Of a DNA stretch of 64,000 nt, positions 44,901 to 51,216 are shown piece after piece. The notes beneath the pieces are model-generated. The model was not told the origin of the DNA, did not search any database, and saw nothing but the letters and a program-made list of their open reading frames with translations. The position numbers and the translations under genes were made by a program. Position 1 is the first letter of the stretch. Each line of letters begins with the position of its first letter. The stretch comes from Verrucomicrobiaceae bacterium. GTDB lineage: Bacteria > Verrucomicrobiota > Verrucomicrobiia > Verrucomicrobiales > Verrucomicrobiaceae. The DNA is taken from positions 62,001 through 126,000 of the forward strand of contig JACKQF010000006.1 of assembly GCA_024232965.1 (NCBI GenBank). The letters are read 5' to 3'.

Positions 44901-45644
44901 TCAGGAGTTAAAGTATGCTTCCCACTCCGCAGGTGCATGGGCTGTCTCCACCCCATGGGCGATGCGGCCCTCATTTTCTGGGACAAAAGTCGTGCTGGTG
45001 CCATAGACCATGATCAGGTCCTTGCTGCCCACACAACGCAGCGCGTGAGCGACGCCCGAAGGAATCACCACGCCGACATTGTTTGGTCCCGGCATGTCAT
45101 CGCCCTCGATGATGAAACGCATCTTTTTGCGCGGCATCCCCGCGCGTTCGTCGATCAAAAACATCTCCGCCTGGCCATGGATGAAGAACATCATGTCCCA
45201 CTGCTCCAGCGCGTAAGGGCGCAGGCTGTAGTTTTCCGGTTCTTGTACAAACAGCCGCTGGAACCAAGCCTCCGGCGTCGTATCTGCCGGGATCGCGGGT
45301 GGGTGAATGTGAAAGCCCTTGCTCGTTCCAGCCTGCATCAGCGCCGTCGCCCACTGCTTCGGCCACATGCCAATCTTGCCGGACATGCCCTCGCCTTCGC
45401 GAGCAAACTCCGAGAAATACCCACGATAGCGCTGCTGAAAGACCCTGCGGTGAAACACCTCAACCCCCGGGATGCTCAGCTCCGCCGGGATCACACCGCT
45501 CAGAACCTCGCGCGCTTCGGCACGCCCGGTCAGAAGTTTCTCGGCGAGATCGCCAGAGTTGTAGTCACGCATGGCCAAGGCCTGCCGCGCGGAAGGGCTG
45601 AGCCCGCGCCAGAGATCGGTTTCGTTGGAAGAAGAATTGCTCAT
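44901..45644 (-). CDS. dTDP-4-dehydrorhamnose 3,5-epimerase-like cupin
   Basis: This 247-residue protein starts at 45644 (upstream in-frame residues do not look coding). GFHIHPPAIPADTTPEAWFQ contains the cupin His-x-His, EQWDMMFFIHGQAEMFLIDE the second strand, and VGVVIPSGVAHALRCVGSKD then YGTSTTFVPENEG the later motifs of the RfbC fold. It probably epimerises or isomerises a nucleotide sugar or related compound. The neighbouring cell-wall sugar genes needed for rhamnose synthesis are absent, so the substrate is open. Confidence 0.75.
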   Translation of the reverse strand: MSNSSSNETDLWRGLSPSARQALAMRDYNSGDLAEKLLTGRAEAREVLSGVIPAELSIPGVEVFHRRVFQQRYRGYFSEFAREGEGMSGKIGMWPKQWATALMQAGTSKGFHIHPPAIPADTTPEAWFQRLFVQEPENYSLRPYALEQWDMMFFIHGQAEMFLIDERAGMPRKKMRFIIEGDDMPGPNNVGVVIPSGVAHALRCVGSKDLIMVYGTSTTFVPENEGRIAHGVETAHAPAEWEAYFNS

Positions 45645-45716
45645 GAGAAAATGACGAGCGGCATCTTGGAGGATGAACCGCCCGAGCGCAAGGCAGGTGT
45701 GGGGTGGCCGCAGTTC

Positions 45717-45914
45717 ATCGTGCCGTGTGGTGATGCGCGTCATTTGGCTGTCGCCACGTTCTGGAAATGTGATGTTCTTGCCTCGTGGAACTGCAAACGC
45801 ATCGCCAATGCCAACAAGGCCGATCACATCCGTCATGTGAACGAGCAGCTAGGCTTTGAATCGCCCAAGCTCATCACGCCGTATCACCTACTAGAATCAG
45901 GAGTTGACCCATGA
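45717..45914 (+). pseudogene. PIN-domain (VapC-type) toxin, C-terminal remnant
   Basis: About 60 residues of plus-strand sequence match the end of PIN-domain toxins: CGDARHLAVATFWKCDVLAS, WNCKRIANANKADHIRHVNE and LGFESPKLITPYHLLES. The DARHLAVA and LASWNCKRIAN segments are the conserved C-terminal acidic and Trp-Asn-Cys motifs of this branch. No N-terminal part with the first catalytic Asp is found, because the frame upstream overlaps the cupin gene on the other strand. The end overlaps the small downstream gene by 4 bases (ATGA), as in intact toxin-partner loci. So the toxin is broken and its partner remains. Confidence 0.7.
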
Positions 45915-46102
45915 AAACCACACCATCAACGCCGCCCCCCGACCCAGACGATCTTGAGTGGCTACGTGCCATTCGGCGCAAACTCACATCGGACTTTGGC
46001 CACGATCAAAAACAGATCGGCGATGCTCTTCGAGAGCGCGAGAAGCAGATGGGGGACTGCATCGTCCGCACTCAAGCCCGCCTCGTTCCAGCCAAACCCT
46101 GA
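45911..46102 (+). CDS. small protein paired with PIN-domain genes
   Basis: This 63-residue protein (MKTTPSTPPPDPDDLEWLRA, then IRRKLTSDFGHDQKQIGDAL) matches the small gene that often follows PIN-type genes, with the typical EWLRAIRRKLTSDF helix and ALREREKQMG end. It probably was the antitoxin or a cofactor of the lost toxin. The ATG overlaps the remnant's stop. Since the toxin is truncated it may be a leftover still translated. No DNA-binding motif is clear. Confidence 0.6.
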   Translation: MKTTPSTPPPDPDDLEWLRAIRRKLTSDFGHDQKQIGDALREREKQMGDCIVRTQARLVPAKP

Positions 46103-46110
46103 GCAAACCC

Positions 46111-46351
46111 GCCAGGGGCTGGCGTCCAAACGTCATCGACCTGATGAAGAACAAGGACATGGCGATGGTGATCAACACCCCCCTCCGGCAAAAACCCAAG
46201 GGACAACGAAATCAAAATCCGCACCGCCGCGATGCAAAACCGCATCCCCATCATGACCACGCTTCGTGGGGCTGACGCGGCCCTGCGGGCGATCAGGTCA
46301 CTCCAAGGCAGCGAGGTGCAGGTGCGGGCATTGCAGGAGTATCATTCGTAG
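46111..46351 (+). pseudogene. displaced, frameshifted 3' end of carB
   Basis: Hand translation gives the last 80 or so residues of carbamoyl-phosphate synthase large subunit in two frames: RPNVIDLMKNKDMAMVINTP, then after a frameshift in a C-run (CCCCCC near 46176) SGKNPRDNEIKIRTAAMQNR, IPIMTTLRGADAALRAIRSL and QGSEVQVRALQEYHS ending in TAG at 46349-46351. No upstream carB is present in the window: the flanking sequence is the small PIN-partner gene. It is thus a copied or left-behind gene end, not an active enzyme. The stop codon lies in a CATTCGTAGCTTC sequence that also forms half of the repeat at 47750 and 47811. Confidence 0.8.
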
Positions 46352-46381
46352 CTTCGAGTGGCACTCGCAGCCTTGCCTTCC

Positions 46382-46409
46382 ACATAACTGTTCACCAGAA
46401 CAGTTATGT
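46382..46409. repeat. 12-bp perfect inverted repeat upstream of IS91-type transposase
   Basis: ACATAACTGTTC (46382-46393) is followed by ACCA and then GAACAGTTATGT (46398-46409), a perfect 12-bp hairpin with a 4-base loop. It is only 7 bases upstream of the transposase homology and is a candidate end of the element. IS91-type elements use hairpins at their ends and target tetranucleotides such as GAAC or CAAG. Confidence 0.7.
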
Positions 46410-46416
46410 ACCCTCC

Positions 46417-47308
46417 ATCTACCAGCCCCGCCGCCCCCGCGCCTCCCCACTTTGGCAGGTTGTTCAAACCGCCTGGGATGACTTCCTCGCCCGCTACAAG
46501 CGCCATCACCGCCCCGCCATGGGTCCACTCCGGCCAGAGGCCGTCGCCGCCGTCCAGGCTTACTACCGCTGCGGCGACCTCACCACCGGCTTCACCCGCT
46601 ACCACTGCCCCGACTGCGGTCACGAGCGCCTCCTCGCCTTCACCTGCAAAGCCCGCCACATCTGCCCCGCCTGCTACCAGCGCCGCACCCGCCAGAACGC
46701 CGAATGGATCTCCACTTACATCTGCCACCCCGTCCCGCATCGGCAGTTCGTGTTTACGATTCCAAAAGTCCTCCGCAGCATCTTCCGCAAACGCCGCCGA
46801 CTCCTCACCCGCCTCTTCCAGACCGCCACCGCCTGCCTGCGCGATCACTTCCGCGCCCGCCTCCAGCTCCCCAAAGGCCGCCTCGCCGCCGCAGCCGCCC
46901 TCCACACCTTTGGCGACTATCTCGTCTTCCATCCCCACCTTCACATCCTCGCCGCCGACGGCCTCTTCAATAAAGAAGGCCGCTTCCACTGCATGCCCAC
47001 CGAAGATTTGGCTCCCCTCACCGACCTCTTCCGCGCCCGCTTCCTCCACGCCCTGCACAACGCCAAACTCATCAGCGATGCCAAACTCGCCGACCTCCTC
47101 TCCTGGAAGCACAGCGGCTTCCACGTCCATGCTGATGACGCCCCCGTCGGCCCCCGCGATCTCAAGGGCCGGCAGCGCTTGGCGGAGTATCTGCTGCGCG
47201 CCCCCTTCTCCCTCCAGAAAATCCATTGGAACCCCACCACCCGCACGGTCATCTACCGCTCACGCCGCAGTTGGAACACCAAGCGCAACTTCGAAGTCTT
47301 CCCCGCCA
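46417..47308 (+). pseudogene. IS91-family (Y2 HUH) transposase, 3'-truncated
   Basis: Homology begins with YQPRRPRASPLWQVVQTAWD (from 46420) and continues through the start ATG used by simple ORF calls (46519): the zinc-binding CPDCGHERLLAFTCKARHIC then PACYQRR, FTIPKVLRSIFRKRRRLL, and the HUH motif in FHPHLHILAADG. TVIYRSRRSWNTKRNFEVFP is the last matching part, after which the frame runs into unrelated sequence at 47309. IS91 transposases are near 380-400 residues, with catalytic tyrosines further on, so those are missing. There is no ATG, GTG or TTG at the expected N-terminus near 46417, so the start also seems lost (ATC at 46417). Inactive. Confidence 0.85.
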
Positions 47309-47342
47309 CCATTCTTCGCTTCCATGGGGAAGCTTCGAATGG
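47309..47342. repeat. 34-bp palindromic repeat at the left end of the GIY-YIG cassette
   Basis: CCATTCTTCGCTTCCATGGG plus GAAGCTTCGAATGG forms a stem of CCATTC with GAATGG and inner GCTTC with GAAGC around CCATGG. It is a relative, in the other orientation, of the CCATTC...GAATGG units at 47750 and 47811 downstream of the gene. It starts exactly where IS91 transposase homology stops. Confidence 0.75.
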
Positions 47343-47451
47343 CAGGCCATCGGAAGGCTCACGGGCGTGGAGAATGCCCTTCGTAGCCTTTGGTTTAGAA
47401 GGGCGGCGAAGAAGGGTTGCTCATGCAGGAGGCTTATCGCAATTTGATGGC

Positions 47452-47700
47452 ATGTTTTACGCCTACATTCTCCGTTCTGAACAGAACCCTGAGCGCCTCT
47501 ATTATGGGTTCTCGTCGGATCTGAAAAAACGCCTCAATGTCCACAATCAAGGTGGAAATCATTCGACCAAAACCGGCGTTCCTTGGACTCTGGCGTGGTA
47601 TGGTGGGTTCGAATCCGAAAGCGTAGCCATCGATTTTGAGCGCTATCTCAAGACTGCATCTGGAAAAGCCTTCGCCCGTAGGAGACTTTTGCGTACTTGA
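47452..47700 (+). CDS. GIY-YIG nuclease domain protein
   Basis: This 82-residue protein is a minimal GIY-YIG endonuclease: MFYAYILRSEQNPERLYYGF has the two-strand GIY...YIG pattern, SSDLKKRLNVHNQGGNHSTK holds the conserved Arg and His region and ESVAIDFERYLKTASGKAFA the Glu. The ATG at 47452 is preceded by AGGAGG 19 bases upstream. An ORF that runs through from the IS91 frame is a chance in-frame fusion. Small single-domain GIY-YIG proteins are multi-copy in verrucomicrobia. Here the gene is bordered by palindromic repeats on both sides, so it may be part of a mobile or repeat-spreading unit. Confidence 0.85.
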   Translation: MFYAYILRSEQNPERLYYGFSSDLKKRLNVHNQGGNHSTKTGVPWTLAWYGGFESESVAIDFERYLKTASGKAFARRRLLRT

Positions 47701-47719
47701 CCTTCCCCGTCTGCCCTGC

Positions 47720-47836
47720 CGTTCATAGCGTCAGCGAAACATGGACCTGCCATTCGTAGCTTCAGCGAAGAATTGACCTATCGTTCATAGCGTCAGCGAA
47801 ACTTGGCCTGCCATTCGTAGCTTCAGCGAAGAATGG
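47720..47836. repeat. two tandem 61-62 bp units of alternating palindromic repeats
   Basis: Unit A is CGTTCATAGCGTCAGCGAAA (47720-47744 and 47782-47806). Unit B starts CCATTCGTAGCTTCAGCGAA (47750-47775 and 47811-47836) and ends GAAT-x-G, so it forms a stem of CCATT with AATGG, a one-sided bulge and an inner CTTC/GAAG stem with loop AGC. A and B alternate with a period of 61 to 62 bases. The array starts 19 bases after the GIY-YIG stop. Its half-sequence CATTCGTAGCTTC also occurs at 46343-46355. Confidence 0.85.
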
Positions 47837-47962
47837 ATCCCCGCCGATGACGATGAGCCCGGCCTCCAGTGGCTGGACACGCAGCACAGCAACCAATCCC
47901 CCTGGGAGCCCACAGAAGTCCCGCTCGGCGATGGCCGCATCCTCGTCCTCGATGCCGATTGA
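47837..47962 (+). pseudogene. C-terminal fragment of an unidentified gene
   Basis: Directly after the repeat array an open frame gives ADDDEPGLQWLDTQHSNQSP and then WEPTEVPLGDGRILVLDAD before TGA at 47960. It reads like an acidic protein C-terminus and has no start codon of its own in a sensible place. I do not recognise the parent protein. It is probably the right-hand flank left by the rearrangement. Confidence 0.4.
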
Positions 47963-48264
47963 ACCCGGCTGACCCGACCCGCATCAGCCCACACCTCGCC
48001 CACGCAAAACCCGCTGCCGAAAAAAATCTTGGCACCGCGGGGAGGAAAGCAATGCTCATGAGCATTGAAAATGAGTCATGAATCTCGCCACCGCCATCCC
48101 CCGACGGTTTAAAACCAGACTGAAACCGTCATTCAGGGCCTCCATTCGTCATTCGACATTCCAAATTCGTCATTCCTCCGCCCCTCTCTCCCCCCAGACC
48201 CGCGCCGCGTCCAGGGCCAACACGACGCGACACCCGAAAAAGCAATTTCCTAGCAGATAATTTT
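47963..48264. other. gene-free stretch with several inverted and direct repeats
   Basis: No gene is evident here. It contains a perfect 16-bp palindrome AATGCTCATGAGCATT (48051-48066), the inverted repeat GACGGTTT ... AAACCGTC (48103-48110 and 48123-48130) and two copies of ATTCGTCATTC 21 bases apart (48144 and 48165). The stem-loop could be a transcription terminator or part of mobile DNA; there is no T-run behind it. The stretch follows the orphan gene tail and precedes a tiny minus-strand frame. Confidence 0.6.
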
Positions 48265-48336
48265 CTAGCAGATACAACTGACCCCCGTGACCGCCAGCAA
48301 CACGGCGGCCACCCAACGGATAAAAGTGGATTTCAT
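48265..48336 (-). CDS. 23-codon frame with lipoprotein-like signal, doubtful
   Basis: This minus-strand frame encodes MKSTFIRWVAAVLLAVTGVS followed by CIC and a TAG stop. It looks like a signal sequence with a lipobox-like TGVSC, so it may be a tiny lipoprotein, or the beginning of a lipoprotein gene truncated by the nearby rearrangement. It lies 32 bases downstream of the large secreted-protein gene on the same strand. A second copy of TTCTAGCAGATA follows its end, within which the stop lies. Confidence 0.3.
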   Translation of the reverse strand: MKSTFIRWVAAVLLAVTGVSCIC

Positions 48337-48368
48337 ACCGGCTTTGACGGGCGCGGCGGCCCATTCAT

Positions 48369-50975
48369 TCAAAAGTCTTCAATGATGACCTCACCCGACT
48401 GCCGGCCGCCGAGCGAAAAACCGCGCCCGACGTCGTAGCCGCCTTGCAGGAAGACGCCATAAAACGGCGTCGCAGGCGCGAACGATGGCGCGATGCGACC
48501 GCTGAACCAACCCGTCTTGGGGTTGATGGTGATGGAGCAGTTATGAGGATTGCCGCTGGGGAAGGTGACGCGGTTTTGTTCGCTGACGAGCAAGGTGTTG
48601 CTCGTGCCATCAAGCGGCGTGCCGCCATTGATGAAACGCACACTCCCATCGCCGAACGAGGCGGTCAGACCATCCGTCACGCGATCACCGCCCGTCGGTG
48701 GCGTGAAGCGCACGGGCGCGCTCAAGCAGGCCTGAAAAGGCAGCGCGGGATAATACGTGTCGCGGGCGCGCCATGGTTTCAGCCAGCCGAGCCAAGTGTC
48801 GCTGCCGGGCTGCTGCGGTCCGAGACCGAAGTCGAGGGTTCCGTACAAGTTGCCTCCTTTACCATACAGCGATGCCATGAATACGCACTCACCGGCCCCT
48901 CCCCCGTCGGGATCCGCCTGACCAATGGCTCCGGAAAAGCTGGTGACTGTGTTGTCGGCCAATCGACCCACGAAGCGCACCGAGCCATCACCCAGCACGG
49001 TCGAAGTGAAGGCGCCGGGCACACTCACACCGCCTGCGCCCTGACCCTGACACCAGATGGTATACACACCTGCCTGCGGCGCCGGAGATTTGCGGCGGTC
49101 GTAGGGCAGGCGGCGCACCACCCCATCGGCCCACTCGCCCTCCGGATCGCGGAGCGAGGCCGTGCAGGCGGCCCAGCCTTGGGCGAACTGCAATCGCAGT
49201 CCTAGCGAGGCGCGATTGTTCCGTGAGAAGGCCGCGACCAATTGACCCGAGGCATCAAACGCTCCACGGAAGCTGTAGCGCGCGCCTTGATAATCCACCG
49301 TGCCGCTCGCACTGCCCAATCCCGTGATCGTGCACTTGATCAGCGCGCCCCAGCCGCCCGTGTCGATCAGGCCGCAATACTTGCCGGCCAGCGGCACAAA
49401 GTAATCGTTGTCTTCGACCACGAGCAGCGTGTTGCTGCTGCCATCCACGATGGCGCCAGCTTGCGGCGCATCGGAGAGGCTCACGGTGAAGCTTTCACCG
49501 CCTTCGAAATCACCGTCTTCCAGAATGGGAATCTGGATGAAGGTGCTCGTTTCATTCGGACCGAGGTACGCCGTGCCAGAGATGACTTGCAGGTCCTCCA
49601 GCGGGCTCGCCGTACCGGTGCGGGCAATCCGCCACGGCAGCGCCATTTGTGCCGTGCCGGCACGCAACCGCCGCACCTCAAGCCACGCGGTCTGGCCTTC
49701 GCGCACATGCACTTCCGCTTGCGGGAAACCGCACGCGCCGGTCGCCAGCTCTTCGCCGATGAGGATGGTATTGCTCGTGCCGTCGAGCAGTCCCACGCCA
49801 CCCGTTCGGTTGGTCAGCGAAAGGCCAAAGGATTCCGCAGGCTCCGGCACGCCATCGGGCGTTATCGGGAAAAACGCCTGCTGCGAACGATCCTGATCCA
49901 CGAAAGGCAGCGACACGGGGGCTGAGGGATAATCGCTGCCAGCAGTCGCTGGTGCGGCGGACCCACCGGCAACACCGAGGAGGTCCGCGCTGCACGGTCC
50001 CCAACCGCGCAGGTGATGCACCCGCACTTGGACGGCGCCATCCGCCTCGGAGGCCCGGTACTGCGGTTGCGCCCAGGCGAACACACCCTCGCCGCCATCC
50101 GGATACCACGACAGCCAGATCTCATTGTCCGCCGGGGCCAAATCGCCATGACAGGCGAAGTAGTACACCTTGCCAGCCGCAGCGGTGAAGGACACGCGTG
50201 TCGAATTATCCAGGCTGCTGCCATTCGCACTGCCGAGCAGCGTCTCTGGGATTCCGGCGGACGATGCCTCATAAACATAGAGCCAGAAAGGGCCATAGTT
50301 CGCGCTGTTCCGCTGGCGCGATCCCACCAGATCCACATGATGCAGACCCGACGAACCTGCGGTCCACTCAAACCAAGTCGCCGCACCACCGTAGCCGAGA
50401 CTCTTTTCATGGCTGCCGAGGCGCGCGCCCGTGTCGTAGCGGATTACCGTGCCCTCGGCCCCGGTCAGCGATTCCGCATCACGATAGGTGTCATTGGGCA
50501 CCTCGATGAAGCGCCACGAAAAGTCAAAGGGCTGGGTCGAATCCACGACCAGATAAGCCGCCTCTCCCTTCGAGAAATCGCCTGACAGCCGCTCTTCGCC
50601 AGAGGCGATGGTGTTGCTGGTGCCATCGACAAGCGTTTGCAGCGGGATGGTGGTGGCGGGGTTGCCAGGCCGCCGCAATTCGGCGCGCAGACCGGAGTCA
50701 TCGATGATATCCACGACGAGCCGCCCATCCGCAGGCGCCACGTAGCGATACCACACTGAGTGTTCCGCCGGGGTACCGCCCACATCCGTCTCGCCAAATT
50801 CAGCGGTCGCTTTGGAGCCACCTTGATCAGAGTAGCTTCCTTCCCGTTCGGCGAGCAGGATGGTGTTGCTGATGCCGTCGTTGATGGGACGAACCGTTGC
50901 AGCCCGCGAAGTCATTCCAGTGGCACCCATCAGGACGAGGCAACCGACAAATCGAAGTGTATGAGGTGGTTTCAT
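48369..50975 (-). CDS. large secreted protein with five DGTSNT-type motifs and Calx-beta-like units
   Basis: This 868-residue protein has a leader (TLRFVGCLVLMGATGMTSRA). Five near-identical short motifs are spread through it: DGISNTILLAE, DGTSNTIASGE, DGTSNTILIGEE, DGSSNTLLVVED and DGTSNTLLVSE. DG-x-SNT also marks the C-terminal part of DUF1559-type prepilins in planctomycetes. Between them are Calx-beta-like segments (AEVHVREGQTAWLEVRRLRA, SFTVSLSDAP) and beta-sheet repeats with GDGSVRF units. No membrane anchor other than the leader. Adhesion or surface function is likely but unproven. The divergent upstream gene region holds tandem repeats. Confidence 0.7.
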   Translation of the reverse strand: MKPPHTLRFVGCLVLMGATGMTSRAATVRPINDGISNTILLAEREGSYSDQGGSKATAEFGETDVGGTPAEHSVWYRYVAPADGRLVVDIIDDSGLRAELRRPGNPATTIPLQTLVDGTSNTIASGEERLSGDFSKGEAAYLVVDSTQPFDFSWRFIEVPNDTYRDAESLTGAEGTVIRYDTGARLGSHEKSLGYGGAATWFEWTAGSSGLHHVDLVGSRQRNSANYGPFWLYVYEASSAGIPETLLGSANGSSLDNSTRVSFTAAAGKVYYFACHGDLAPADNEIWLSWYPDGGEGVFAWAQPQYRASEADGAVQVRVHHLRGWGPCSADLLGVAGGSAAPATAGSDYPSAPVSLPFVDQDRSQQAFFPITPDGVPEPAESFGLSLTNRTGGVGLLDGTSNTILIGEELATGACGFPQAEVHVREGQTAWLEVRRLRAGTAQMALPWRIARTGTASPLEDLQVISGTAYLGPNETSTFIQIPILEDGDFEGGESFTVSLSDAPQAGAIVDGSSNTLLVVEDNDYFVPLAGKYCGLIDTGGWGALIKCTITGLGSASGTVDYQGARYSFRGAFDASGQLVAAFSRNNRASLGLRLQFAQGWAACTASLRDPEGEWADGVVRRLPYDRRKSPAPQAGVYTIWCQGQGAGGVSVPGAFTSTVLGDGSVRFVGRLADNTVTSFSGAIGQADPDGGGAGECVFMASLYGKGGNLYGTLDFGLGPQQPGSDTWLGWLKPWRARDTYYPALPFQACLSAPVRFTPPTGGDRVTDGLTASFGDGSVRFINGGTPLDGTSNTLLVSEQNRVTFPSGNPHNCSITINPKTGWFSGRIAPSFAPATPFYGVFLQGGYDVGRGFSLGGRQSGEVIIEDF

Positions 50976-51128
50976 GGCAGTCTGGGAAAATGAATTTCCC
51001 CAAGACTACCGCTTCAAGAAATTCTGCCAAGACTGCACTGGAAGACGCACAAACTTTTTTTACCGCCGCGATTCCTAATGGCGCGCAAACAAGGCCAGGG
51101 TGCGGTCGCGCTCCGTGCTGTGATCGGC

Positions 51129-51182
51129 CATGAATAAGACACCACATGAATAAGATACCACATGAATAAGATACCAGGTATC
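51129..51182. repeat. three 16-bp direct repeats ending in a palindrome
   Basis: CATGAATAAGACACCA (51129-51144) is followed by two perfect copies of CATGAATAAGATACCA (51145-51160 and 51161-51176). The last copy overlaps GATACC-A-GGTATC (51170-51182), a perfect 6-bp inverted repeat. Tandem identical units next to a palindrome look like binding sites for a regulator or a transposase; the REP-type transposase gene begins 33 bases downstream. Confidence 0.85.
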
Positions 51183-51188
51183 AATTAG

Positions 51189-51216
51189 TTGACAACTTGT
51201 CTGGTCGACCGACTAT
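51189..51216 (+). promoter_or_regulatory. possible promoter of the REP-type transposase
   Basis: A perfect TTGACA at 51189-51194 lies 16 bases from GACTAT at 51211-51216. If used, the transcript would start close to the ATG at 51224, giving a nearly leaderless message. The direct repeats at 51129-51176 sit just upstream and could bind a repressor. Confidence 0.35.

Larger units (their letters stand above)
46382..47836 (+). mobile_element. composite remnant: IS91-type element interrupted by a GIY-YIG/repeat cassette
   Basis: The stretch runs from a 12-bp hairpin through a truncated IS91-type transposase, a 34-bp palindrome exactly at the truncation point, a GIY-YIG gene and an array of short palindromic units ending at 47836. 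Its flanks are gene fragments (carB tail on the left, an unidentified C-terminus on the right). The simplest reading is that a GIY-YIG/repeat cassette landed in an IS91-type element that had itself landed among gene remnants. The downstream half of the IS91 transposase was not found, so a deletion must have happened too. Confidence 0.55.

Noticed and set aside
44631..45716. N-terminal part of a 427-codon plus-strand frame
   Set aside because: It is antisense to the cupin gene. Only its last 60 or so codons show real homology (PIN toxin), so just those were annotated.
46406..47386. 326-codon Ser/Pro/Thr-rich plus-strand frame
   Set aside because: It is the shifted frame of the IS91 transposase, which has zinc and HUH motifs in its own frame.
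46519..47700. A single 393-codon fusion of IS91 transposase and GIY-YIG
   Set aside because: The join falls at a palindrome in the middle of the transposase, and the GIY-YIG part has its own ATG. The open frame across it is chance.
48144..48175. Two ATTCGTCATTC copies as a CRISPR-like or iteron array
   Set aside because: Only two copies of 11 bases with a 21-base period and no spacers of constant size. Listed only as part of the gene-free stretch.
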